DNA of 64,000 nt from Gammaproteobacteria bacterium (GTDB taxonomy: Bacteria; Pseudomonadota; Gammaproteobacteria; JABCZS01): positions 64,965-128,964 of the forward strand of contig JABCZS010000003.1 in NCBI GenBank assembly GCA_013289605.1. The letters are read 5' to 3'. Positions 44,242 through 52,395 of the stretch are shown in pieces. The notes below the pieces were generated by a model. It searched no databases. It saw only the letters and a program-made list of their open reading frames with translations, and had not been told where the DNA came from. The translations under genes and the position numbers were made by a program. Position 1 is the first letter of the stretch, and each line of letters opens with the position of its first letter.

Positions 44242-46050
44242 ATGCCCCAAAATTTCAAACTAAAGCAGCCCAAACTTTTCGAACTAAACGAATTCCGCTG
44301 GGGTATTCCAAACAAAATTAACAAAGAAGACTACACCTCTGAACTTAATAGGATGTGGAGGAAACTCGGTAGCGCCTCAAAAAACCAAGACGTTAATCAA
44401 GTTTGCGTGGCCCTACAAGTATTAGTTACGCTCGAACAAGCCCATAGGTCGAACCAGGAACTCCATCGCACAGCAATGAGGGTCATTTTCCTTAATACTA
44501 ACCATTTAGATACTGCGCTTGCAAAAATACATGACGAATTATTGCAGGATAACAAAAATGAATACCTCACTGTCTTAAAAAAAATCGGTGCATATTACAA
44601 AGATACTGATTTTCTACCACAAGCCATTGAACGATTAAAAGCGAAGAATCTTTTAGAACAAAATGATCTTTATAAAGAAGCCCTGGATATTATTCAGAAA
44701 AGTCGTGAATTAGTCGTATTAAGTCTGCCGAGTAAAAATGAAGAATTTGATTCATTAGAAGTGAGAATTTTAGCCATGAGCCAATGCGATGCAGAAGCTG
44801 CATTGGATAATGTCGAAACATATCATCGGAATGCAACAATTTTACATCAAGATGTGACTGCCGCTATCCATCAAGCAAAAGCCAAAAGAGAAGCTATCGC
44901 AGCGCTGCTGCCTTTCCCGTGCGAGCTAGTCGATCACTGCATGAAATTCACCATAACCCTGCTTAATCATTCTTATTCTATATCTTATAATTCCATCGAA
45001 CGACTGGGTAATCAAGATAACATTTTTATCGCTCACGAAATACTACGTTATATCTGCGAAAACCTGATGGCTGAATATAAGAATTTTATTGCTGAAAATA
45101 ATTTATCATCCACGCATATATTTTCTAAAGCAACCGAAGGATTGGTAAGCCTAGTGCATGCTACAGATAATTCACCGGGGAGAATTCTATACATTGGTCG
45201 TTATCTAAAGAGCCTATTAGCAACTGAAAAAATAGTTACCTTATATGATGATGTTGTAAAAAAAATTAAAAAAGATACTAATAATTTTTTACTAGAATTA
45301 ACCCATTTAGAAAAAGCTAAGAAAGCCCCAAAAGATTTTATGATAGAACGTGCGGCATTAGCTGAAAAATTTGCTATAGAAATATTCTCAACGCTTAGTC
45401 AATTGCAACCCTCTAGCGGTAAAACTTTACAACTTATAGACTTGGTTTTTAATAAGTCATTTAAGAGGCCTTATATCTTTAATGCCATGACATATGACTC
45501 TTTGCAAAATCTTGCCACCATGGCCTGGGGCATGGTCGAACAAGATCTACAAGTGTTGCAAAGCAAAATTTTTGATAACATTATGTTTGCAACCATAGGT
45601 AAAAATGACAATACTTCTCCGCATCCGGATGAGCAAGGACTAGCCGCCGTATGCATTTCATTACAATATTTAGCTGTCATTGCCGGTGGCACTCACCTCA
45701 AAATACGCGCTAATGCCATAAAAATTATTGATACTCATCATGAATTATTAAACGTGGCACTATGGAAAATACACGATGCCTTACCTTCTCCAGCAGAAAA
45801 GCAAATTTTTATGCAAAGACTAAAAGTAGTTGCAAATCGTTTTGATGAAGGCGCTGTCAAAGATCAATTGCTACAATTTTCGGCACCGAATAGTTTGCTT
45901 CAATACAGTACTGCGCAGGTCACAAATAATTCTGTGGCTGCATCTCCAAGCTCACATCGATCAGGCGATTCAGCTACTAACGATCCTCAAGCTGATAACA
46001 AGAAAATGGAAGAATTATTACCCCAAAATATATTGTCGGCTCAATACTAA
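44242..46050 (+). CDS. Unknown 602-aa helical protein, effector candidate
   Basis: Not recognised. I chose the ATG at 44242 (MPQNFKLKQP) over a TTG at 44194 because the upstream stretch overlaps promoter-like AT-rich DNA and lacks a ribosome binding site. The protein is helical throughout. Two similar segments exist: VCVALQVLVTLEQAHRSNQE (near 55) and AVCISLQYLAVIAGGTHLKI (near 490), each followed by similar IFLNTNHLDTALAKIHDEL/IKIIDTHHELLNVALWKIHDAL blocks. An internal duplication is therefore clear. The C-terminus is polar with EELL near the end. Confidence 0.55.
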   Translation: MPQNFKLKQPKLFELNEFRWGIPNKINKEDYTSELNRMWRKLGSASKNQDVNQVCVALQVLVTLEQAHRSNQELHRTAMRVIFLNTNHLDTALAKIHDELLQDNKNEYLTVLKKIGAYYKDTDFLPQAIERLKAKNLLEQNDLYKEALDIIQKSRELVVLSLPSKNEEFDSLEVRILAMSQCDAEAALDNVETYHRNATILHQDVTAAIHQAKAKREAIAALLPFPCELVDHCMKFTITLLNHSYSISYNSIERLGNQDNIFIAHEILRYICENLMAEYKNFIAENNLSSTHIFSKATEGLVSLVHATDNSPGRILYIGRYLKSLLATEKIVTLYDDVVKKIKKDTNNFLLELTHLEKAKKAPKDFMIERAALAEKFAIEIFSTLSQLQPSSGKTLQLIDLVFNKSFKRPYIFNAMTYDSLQNLATMAWGMVEQDLQVLQSKIFDNIMFATIGKNDNTSPHPDEQGLAAVCISLQYLAVIAGGTHLKIRANAIKIIDTHHELLNVALWKIHDALPSPAEKQIFMQRLKVVANRFDEGAVKDQLLQFSAPNSLLQYSTAQVTNNSVAASPSSHRSGDSATNDPQADNKKMEELLPQNILSAQY

Positions 46051-46195
46051 TTTAACGGGGAAATATATAATGGAGCGTAATTGATGTACATTCAAATAAT
46101 TTAGTCTTGAGTATTACAGAGCTACGGGCAGAGCACTGAGAAAAGGCCCAAGAAAAAATCATCATGAATAAATATCAAGATGCCTTACCTTTATA

Positions 46196-46333
46196 TAGAA
46201 TAAACATCTGTGGAATGAATGGTCTTAAGTTATAGTATAAATTTGCCTAAATGACAGTGAATAGGGCCAGACTTGACCCTATTACCCCGTTAGGCAAGTT
46301 TTAAATTTTTAATGTCACTGTTCCATTAGTCGG
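46196..46333. repeat. Direct repeat flanking the 44242 gene, right copy
   Basis: Contains the true 3' end of the gene at 46301. Includes a small hairpin (AATAGGG...CCCTATT, 46259-46282) that may terminate transcription from either side. Confidence 0.8.
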
Positions 46334-47362
46334 CATCAAGAGGTAAGTGCAATTTTTATCATCAGCAAATGCCGTGTGAACGCGCGGTCCTTCTTGGGGA
46401 ATACCCTCGGGGTTTACATGATTTATCCCACTTTGTACAATTCTTGTTTCTTCCGGCCTGGTTTGACGATGATTTTTGACAGTGCGAATTAAAGCATCCG
46501 TGCGATTGTTTTGTCTTTCGAACCAGAGTGTTGTAAAAGGTTTGATTGTTTCGTCAGGAATTTCTTCAAGATATTTATAATGCATTAACGCTTGATGATA
46601 ACCCACGTTGGGTTTTTGTGCATACTTAATAAATGATTCTAAAAATTCCACCGAGTGTGTCACGGTAATATTATCAGTTACTGTGCCTGCTAAACCATAT
46701 GTCTTCTCGGCTGCATCGATTTTTCTTCCTTTTAATTTATCGATCAATACTGATTGTGCATTTTTGTATTTTGATAATAAATTTTTAACTTCTTGCTCAA
46801 AAATATGATTTTTTTGTTTATGTTGTTCGAGCGCGTTATATTTTTCTACTAATGTTTTATACCTATTTAATTGCGCGCGTGTTTTCTTTAAATATATTCT
46901 TTCATCAGACACTATATAATCCCAACCCACACAAGTACGCCCTTTCCTGGGGGAAATACCCACGGCCTCACAGGGAATTTCCACACCCTCAGGAACTTGC
47001 TCAGCAAAAACCGTATGCTTATTGTCTTTAGGTTCATGATTAGCAATCTCATCAATACACTCTTTAGTTTTCCTCTCGGGAATATGACGTTCACCCACAA
47101 AATAGGTGTGCCCAGAATGCCCCAAGGCTTCTTCAAAGCTTGCACCGTAGCGATTAGAGTAAATGTCACAATACGAATCCAATGCTACGCTCTGGCCTGG
47201 CTGCATGCCAGGTTGTTGCTGCAAATACGCTGCGGCAGCTGCCAAAATACCTATGCCGCTGGAAATATACATAATTGTGGTCCAAGGATTTGCCTTGATC
47301 CAATCTAAGAAAGTGCGTTGTTTTGATTGATCTTTTTTTACTTTTGGTGATTTTGTAGGCAT
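46301..47362 (-). CDS. Membrane-anchored TIKI/ChaN-like protein (tentative)
   Basis: I chose the ATG at 47362 (MPTKSPKVKKDQSK) over a start at 47377. A basic N-terminus and one membrane segment (about residues 29-46, IMYISSGIGILAAAAAYL) precede a soluble domain. Residues near 85-110 (TYFVGERHIPER...CIDEI) and the end (RIVQSGINHVN) follow the GxxH ... GxxH layout of the TIKI/TraB/ChaN/EreA superfamily, with a coiled insertion between. Assignment is by pattern only. Its 3' end is duplicated at 44068-44101. Confidence 0.45.
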   Translation of the reverse strand: MPTKSPKVKKDQSKQRTFLDWIKANPWTTIMYISSGIGILAAAAAYLQQQPGMQPGQSVALDSYCDIYSNRYGASFEEALGHSGHTYFVGERHIPERKTKECIDEIANHEPKDNKHTVFAEQVPEGVEIPCEAVGISPRKGRTCVGWDYIVSDERIYLKKTRAQLNRYKTLVEKYNALEQHKQKNHIFEQEVKNLLSKYKNAQSVLIDKLKGRKIDAAEKTYGLAGTVTDNITVTHSVEFLESFIKYAQKPNVGYHQALMHYKYLEEIPDETIKPFTTLWFERQNNRTDALIRTVKNHRQTRPEETRIVQSGINHVNPEGIPQEGPRVHTAFADDKNCTYLLMPTNGTVTLKI

Positions 47363-47424
47363 TATATGACATCCCAAATTATCAGAGTATTCTAACTATT
47401 TTTATGTAGTTTTGCAATGATATA

Positions 47425-47622
47425 ATGCTCTTAATTTTTGTTGCCAGCATTTCTTCAATAGGATGTGTTCGCACGATACAGCTTCCTGTAAACCAATCGC
47501 CTTTTACTGAAAATGGCACCGGGGCATGTCGTGTTGGCCTGTGGAGCAAGCGTTTTACGCGCGGCTTAGAAGCAGAGAACCTAACGTGGAGCATTTCGCG
47601 GGAAGTAACGCATTGGTTTTAA
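47425..47622 (+). CDS. Doubtful small lipoprotein-like ORF
   Basis: A 65-aa frame starts with a hydrophobic stretch and a lipobox-like SIGC. The rest (NGTGACRVGLWSKRFTRG) has no recognisable domain, and the opposite strand is also open. I cannot exclude that both frames are by-products of a repeat-derived sequence. Confidence 0.2.
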   Translation: MLLIFVASISSIGCVRTIQLPVNQSPFTENGTGACRVGLWSKRFTRGLEAENLTWSISREVTHWF

Positions 47623-47644
47623 ATAAAAGTCCGTGGGGATACTT

Positions 47645-47745
47645 CAGATTGCGAGGATCGTAGCTTTGTGGCAATCCGGGTTTCTGTTTTAAATCAAGCA
47701 TCTAGACCTGGATTGCATCGCCTACGGCTCGCAATGACGGAGCTA
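47645..47745. repeat. Imperfect palindromic interspersed repeat
   Basis: Two arms carrying ATTGCGAG...CGTAG...GCAATCC and the complement (GGATTGC...CTACGG...CTCGCAATGACGG) around about 30 bp. This looks like the common CGTCATTGCGAG-type dispersed palindrome. Confidence 0.55.
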
Positions 47746-47779
47746 AATACGTCCTATTTCCCGGGGTTATAGAGAGGTT

Positions 47780-47866
47780 ACCAAGCAGATTTGTAACTTA
47801 TTGAAAGGGCTCAGATTTAAAGAAATTTTAAAAAAAATGGACTTTGATAAACCTTGACGAATGCCC
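47780..47866. other. Orphan right-end sequence outside island C
   Basis: This stretch (AGATTTGTAACTTATTGAAA, CAGATTTAAA, ACTTTGATAAACCTTG) parallels 52100-52179, the right end of island C. It lies on the outer side of the left attachment repeat. A second element was probably once integrated in tandem at tRNA-Pro and has lost its left part. Confidence 0.5.
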
Positions 47867-48151
47867 ATAAATCTCGGGACGGCAGAATTTGAACCTGCGA
47901 CCCCTAGCACCCCATGCATGTATGTATACTTGTCAATTTAGGTAACTTCTTAAAAGCCAGATGCTCTCGCTTTTATCATGGAAATTATCAACTATCAGGC
48001 TTGTACAGTCAATATTTGATCTCAAACCCCTTTAATTTTGAATACAGAGTTAAATTTTCTTTTTAGACTAACTAAGAATATTAATCTAATTGTACCGGTA
48101 TGATTTAAAAATCATTCACAATTATACTTTCAATCAGCACTAAAAACCTCT

Positions 48152-48170
48152 GGGGCACCAATGGGGCACC
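48152..48170 (+). repeat. Paired 8-bp direct repeats, left end of island C
   Basis: GGGGCACC, spacer AAT, GGGGCACC, about 235 bp inside the left attachment repeat; the distance is almost the same as in island A. Confidence 0.6.
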
Positions 48171-48281
48171 ATTTCTTATCTTTAATTTCAGAATATTTAT
48201 AAAGTGGTTGTAACTGTCTGTATATAATTTGATATAAAATCCCAGTCTGTTAGCCGTACATTAATTTAACCCCAGGATTTT

Positions 48282-49157
48282 ATGACATCAATTGTAAGTT
48301 GGATAAGTAATGAACGTGAATTTCCCACAATGTGGGTAGTTGCTGATAGTCGCTTATCCATAGAAAACATGAGAAATGAACCAAGACCACTTTTTGATTG
48401 TGCAGCAAAACTTTTCTCTATTCGAGTGGTATGCGTTCAACCAAATAATAACGGGCATTATTTAGAAGACATTTATTACTCAACAACAATTGGCATGGCT
48501 TATGCCGGCAGCGCTTTGTTAGGGTTAAATTTATATGCTTTTATAAATTATACACTAGCCAACATGGGGAGTATCAACAATGCAAAGCCATCTATGAAAC
48601 AAATATCAGATCATGTAAACACAGCATTCAATATGTTATTGTCGAATTAAATTAATACAAATATGAACTCTACCCCTGTAGAAATATCTATTTTTGGCTA
48701 CTGTCCATTAGAAAATAAGCATCAGCTATTTCATATGAAACATGAGGCCAAAGATAAAACCATATCATACAATGAATTCACGTTCCATAATCATAATTCG
48801 ATACATATTATGGGCAGTAACAAAAAGAAGATACTTAAAGACATAATTTCTGAACGTAAAAAGATCCTTACCTCACAGGGTACAAATAAAAATTTTTGGC
48901 GATCTCCACTAAGTACTATTCAAAGCAATATACGAAAAAAAACCTATCCCGATATTGGAGGAAAAATGCAATTAGGGATTTGTTATCCTCGTGGGTTTAA
49001 ATTAACTCCTATCTATGATCCAAACTTATTGGCAAAGTATTTTGAAGGAAAACATAGTCCCCACCTAATATATCAAGGTATAGATTTATTCTCCGATCCA
49101 TCCTTAAGGAAAGTTGGTGACTGTTCTATTGAAATCGATTCAATTTCAATTAAATAA
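48282..49157 (+). pseudogene. Proteasome/HslV-like Ntn-hydrolase split by an in-frame stop
   Basis: Two open stretches (48282-48650 and 48663-49157) lie in the same frame, separated by one TAA. Joined, they give about 290 aa. The first begins MTSIVSWIS, with Thr2 as candidate N-terminal nucleophile, WVVADSRLS (Asp22, equivalent to proteasome Asp17) and CAAKLFSI (Lys43, equivalent to Lys33). GMAYAGSALLGLNLYAFIN follows as in beta-type subunits. The second resumes with a strand like those after helix 2 (VEISIFGYCPLENKHQLFHM). The protein family assignment is from motifs. The single nonsense change makes it a recent pseudogene, unless read through. Confidence 0.6.
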
Positions 49158-49220
49158 TGAGTATAAATCAGTACCTTATTGTTTTTAAGATATCATTTTG
49201 CTTTCAGAAATTTATATTTA

Positions 49221-49293
49221 TAGTGCAATAATTGCCCTAAACGGGCAATAAATACATACTTAATATACTATATAAATAGTGCTATAATTACCA
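49221..49293 (+). promoter_or_regulatory. abiEi promoter and candidate operators of island C
   Basis: TAGTGCAATAATTGCC (49221-49236) recurs as TAGTGCTATAATTACC (49278-49293), the second copy containing a TATAAT -10 element. An inverted repeat ATTGCCC-TAAAC-GGGCAAT (49231-49249) overlaps the first. Both would suit autorepression by AbiEi. Confidence 0.5.
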
Positions 49294-49321
49294 GATTAAA
49301 GCAAATATTAGATATACTACG

Positions 49322-50134
49322 ATGAAACAAGGCATTGGGACTGAATATCGAAAAAAACTGGCAAATGTCATTGCTTCAGCTAAAGGGATTATTACGCCCA
49401 CAATAGTTTCAAATACCTTACATATTTCATCTCAAGAAGCTGGACGCATCCTCTCCAGATGGAATAAGCAAGGATGGGTAAAACGACTCAAATATGGCGT
49501 ATATATTCCAGTCGCAGTAGAAGATATTGAAGGAGACTACTCCATTGAAGATCCATGGACTTTGGCTGTTAGATTATTTAGTCCTGGATATATCGGCGGA
49601 TTTAGCGCCATCAAATATTGGGACTTTTCAGAACAAATATTTGAAACAACCACGTTCTTTACAACAAAAAAAATTAGAGATCACACGCCTACAATTGGAA
49701 ATTCTCGCTTTCAATTAAAAACTATTTCAGATTATAAAGTATTTGGAACTAAATCAGTCTGGCGAGAAAATAATAAAATATTAGTCTCAGACGCATCTAA
49801 GACCATCGTAGATATTTTAGATGATCCGAAAATTGTAGGAGGAATGCGAATAGTTAAAGATATTTTCTTAGAGTATCGCAAATCAAATTATTTTGATATA
49901 GAATTGCTTATTGCTTATACAAAAAAAATGCATAATAAAACTATATTTAAGCGCTTAGGAATTTTATTAGAAGTTTTAAATTTATCTGATCTTGTAGATA
50001 AATATGATTTAACCCGTGAAATTTCTAAGGGTTATTCATTATTTGATCCTACAGTCGAAAACTCCTTAATAGTAACCAAGTGGAATTTAAGAGTCCCTGA
50101 AGTATGGAAAAAAGAAAGTGATAGAAAAAAATGA
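49322..50134 (+). CDS. AbiEi-family antitoxin of island C
   Basis: 270 aa. The winged-helix N-terminal domain (IASAKGIITPTIVSNTLHISSQEAGRILSRWNKQGWVKRL, quoted by ends: IASAKG to WVKRL) is followed by the AbiEi core, including GYIGGFSAIKYWDFSEQIF and FGTKSVWRENNKILVSDASKTIVDIL (conserved ISDPEKTLLD-like segment). It belongs to a different AbiEi subfamily from the island A protein. The following toxin frame overlaps its end by 17 bp if the GTG at 50118 is used. Confidence 0.83.
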   Translation: MKQGIGTEYRKKLANVIASAKGIITPTIVSNTLHISSQEAGRILSRWNKQGWVKRLKYGVYIPVAVEDIEGDYSIEDPWTLAVRLFSPGYIGGFSAIKYWDFSEQIFETTTFFTTKKIRDHTPTIGNSRFQLKTISDYKVFGTKSVWRENNKILVSDASKTIVDILDDPKIVGGMRIVKDIFLEYRKSNYFDIELLIAYTKKMHNKTIFKRLGILLEVLNLSDLVDKYDLTREISKGYSLFDPTVENSLIVTKWNLRVPEVWKKESDRKK

Positions 50135-51341
50135 AGTGACAGCAATGGCTAATGGATTGTCTCTTAATTTAGATACCATTGAGAAAGATTATGTACTAGG
50201 TTGGCTGTTATGGGGAATCAATAACCATAAAGATTTATCTTTAAAATGGCTATTTAAAGGAGGAACCAGTCTAAAAAAATGCTTTTTTGATACTTTTCGT
50301 TTTTCAGAAGATCTGGACTTCACCGTTACAGATGAAAAACATCTATCTAAGGATTTTTTACATGAAACTTTTCATCAAATTAGTGAAAATATATATGAAG
50401 AAACTGGGATTGAGTTTTTTAAAGAGCATTTCAGATTTAAAATTCTCCCCAAAGAAAGCGGTAAATTATCTGCGCAGGGAGTGATTCATTATAACGGCCC
50501 GTTAAGAAGAAGACAGGGTGCAACTGCAAATTTTGCGTCTGTTAAACTAGATTTAACTACAAATGAAATTATAGTATTACAGCCTCAGAAAAAAAATGTT
50601 TATCACCCCTACTCCGACGTTCCCCAAACAGAAATTTGGGCAAATTGTTATGCATTTGAAGAAGTGATAGCAGAAAAAATACGCGCACTGGGAGAGCGCC
50701 TAAGACCTCGCGACTTGTACGATGTCATTCATTTCCTTAGAAATAGAGAAATGGTAGAAAATCCACAACTAGTTTATAACATTCTCATCAAAAAATGCAG
50801 CTTCAAAAATATAATTGTCCCCACTTATGCTCATATTGAAAATCATGAAAAAATAGAGGAACTTGTTGCTCAATGGGATAAAATGCTTGCTCACCAATTG
50901 CCCACACTACCTCCATTAGAATCTTTTTGGCAAGAGCTAGAGACTTTTTTCGCATGGCTTGAAGGCACGCTTCAAGAACACAATCACATTGAAATGCAAA
51001 ATTTAGATGGGGAAATATTTCACCCTGATTACGCGAATAATGCCTCTTCCATCAATGCTATTATTCACCGAATTCAATTTGCTGCGGCCAATAGAATCTG
51101 CATTGAGCTTACCTATCATAATAAAGTCCGACTTATCGAACCCTTATCATTTAGACGAGCAAAAAATGGTAATGAATTATTTTATGGGTATGAACGTGAG
51201 AGTTCTATGCCAAAAGCATTTACACTTTCAGAGATTCAAAATGTTATCATAACGAATATACCTTATCAGGGATGTCAATATCTCATAGAGATCAAAGCAA
51301 GAGGGAATGTTGAAATGCCATATCTTAAAAGGAGGAAATAG
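50118..51341 (+). CDS. AbiEii-family nucleotidyltransferase with C-terminal WYL-like domain
   Basis: The nucleotidyltransferase core has KGGTSLKKCFF (47-57) and FSEDLDF (62-68; metal ligands Asp65 and Asp67). The later IAEKIRALGERLRPRDLYDVIHF is the AbiEii signature. At 407 aa it exceeds the usual 300. The extra 90-residue tail (ANRICIELTY, VRLIEPLSFRR, ELFYGYERES, AFTLSEIQNV) follows the strand pattern of WYL ligand-sensing domains. Starts are possible at GTG 50118, GTG 50136 or ATG 50145. The tail may regulate the toxin by a bound nucleic acid or nucleotide; this is inference. Confidence 0.8.
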   Translation: MIEKNEVTAMANGLSLNLDTIEKDYVLGWLLWGINNHKDLSLKWLFKGGTSLKKCFFDTFRFSEDLDFTVTDEKHLSKDFLHETFHQISENIYEETGIEFFKEHFRFKILPKESGKLSAQGVIHYNGPLRRRQGATANFASVKLDLTTNEIIVLQPQKKNVYHPYSDVPQTEIWANCYAFEEVIAEKIRALGERLRPRDLYDVIHFLRNREMVENPQLVYNILIKKCSFKNIIVPTYAHIENHEKIEELVAQWDKMLAHQLPTLPPLESFWQELETFFAWLEGTLQEHNHIEMQNLDGEIFHPDYANNASSINAIIHRIQFAAANRICIELTYHNKVRLIEPLSFRRAKNGNELFYGYERESSMPKAFTLSEIQNVIITNIPYQGCQYLIEIKARGNVEMPYLKRRK

Positions 51342-51379
51342 CCGCAACTTAGAATGCCCTAAATACCCATGATATTAAT

Positions 51380-51919
51380 TTATCCAATAACCGGAGCATC
51401 TACAATCCATGGTGAAATTCCCTCAGGATAAAGTCGCATAAAATTTTCATAATTAATATCAAAAGACTCTGTTCCTTTCGCGATCTTTAGAAACTCATAA
51501 GTACCGCTTAAAATTGCATGTATTAATAATTTCAGATCAATTACTATAGCAGCTCTCAGTTCGCCTGTATTTTTATCTTTACCTATTACCCTTTTAACAG
51601 TAATACTATTAGGAGAGTAAGCTAAAAAAATTATTCACTCATAATCTTTATACTGGGATCCTTGGGGGGCTGCTTTTCCTTGGTGTAAAGCAGAACTCCG
51701 ATATTGATACGCTTCTTTCCCTGAGAGTACTTGATATTTTGGCCGAACAAACTCATCATACCAATCTGAATATTTTTTTGAATCAGCTTCGCCATTACTT
51801 GATCTTAGAGCACCACAAATATCTGGCAACGTAAGTACCGAAAATAAGGCTAATCTATATAAGCCTGATGCATAGGCAAGTTCTATTTCTTTCAACATTT
51901 CTTCCATTTTAAACCTCAA
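51380..51919 (-). pseudogene. Unknown small gene split by an in-frame TGA
   Basis: The frame starting at 51919 runs 94 codons to a TGA (51635-51637). It continues open in the same frame for another 84 codons (IIFLAYSPNSITVKRVIG ... WIVDAPVIG) to a TAA at 51380. The total is about 179 aa. LTLPDICGALRSSNGEADSKKYSDWYDEFV and SSALHQGKAA recall, from memory, a widespread hypothetical family with an RxSLLHQG-type motif. A CGA-to-TGA change would explain the stop. Confidence 0.6.
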
Positions 51920-52007
51920 ATTAAATTCATTACAAAAACAAGGCCCATATGGGCACTATAAAACATACCATGATTTTGCTTATTCGTATCTGATTTTTCA
52001 TCATGCT

Positions 52008-52026
52008 GGGGCACCACTGGGGCACC
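52008..52026 (+). repeat. Paired 8-bp direct repeats, right end of island C
   Basis: GGGGCACC, spacer ACT, GGGGCACC, the same unit and orientation as at 48152-48170, about 155 bp inside the right attachment repeat. The conserved block shared with island A (52033-52080) follows directly. Confidence 0.6.
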
Positions 52027-52186
52027 AAAAAGCTACGGCTTCCAACGAACTGTAAAGTTCATTAATGAACAAAGGCGAACTATAGAAAATTACAATAAGA
52101 TTTGTAACTTATTGAAAGAGCACAGATTTAAAAGAATTTGAAAAAATAGTGAACTTTAATGAACTTTGGCGAACGCCTATAAATCT

Positions 52187-52260
52187 CGGGACGGCAGGAT
52201 TTGAACCTGCGACCCCTAGCACCCCATGCTAGTGCGCTACCAAGCTGCGCCACGCCCCGA
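52187..52260 (-). tRNA. tRNA-Pro (anticodon GGG)
   Basis: Complete cloverleaf with acceptor CGGGGCG/CGTCCCG and anticodon GGG in the loop ATGGGGT. CCA is not encoded. Its 3' half is the right attachment repeat of island C. Confidence 0.95.
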
Positions 52261-52395
52261 ATTGATTCGGTATTGTAGCAGATAGGTTGGACTTATAAAA
52301 CATTAAAGAGAGTTATCTTTTGTTTTCAAAAAAGAGGATGTTAGGGATGGCTTAAGTGAGCGGCATGTGCCGTATACTTATGATTTATAAAATAA

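Larger units (their letters stand above)
47867..52230. mobile_element. Island C: tRNA-Pro-nested integrated element without integrase
   Basis: A 51-bp direct repeat with one mismatch (47867-47917 and 52180-52230) is the 3' half of tRNA-Pro plus 7 bp. The right copy belongs to the intact tRNA. The 4.3 kb inside is AT-rich and holds a broken Ntn-hydrolase gene, an intact AbiEi/AbiEii pair and a second broken gene. No recombinase is present. GGGGCACC pairs near both ends copy the layout of island A, and the right-end non-coding block is homologous to that of island A. Confidence 0.85.

Noticed and set aside
47382-47594. 70-aa minus-strand frame opposite the small lipoprotein-like ORF
   Set aside because: Overlaps it fully, has no signal or domain, and neither strand shows a ribosome binding site.
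48282-49157. Stop codon recoding (programmed read-through) in island C genes
   Set aside because: One gene has TAA and the other TGA, with no SECIS-like hairpin or shared context; two independent nonsense mutations in decaying cargo are simpler.
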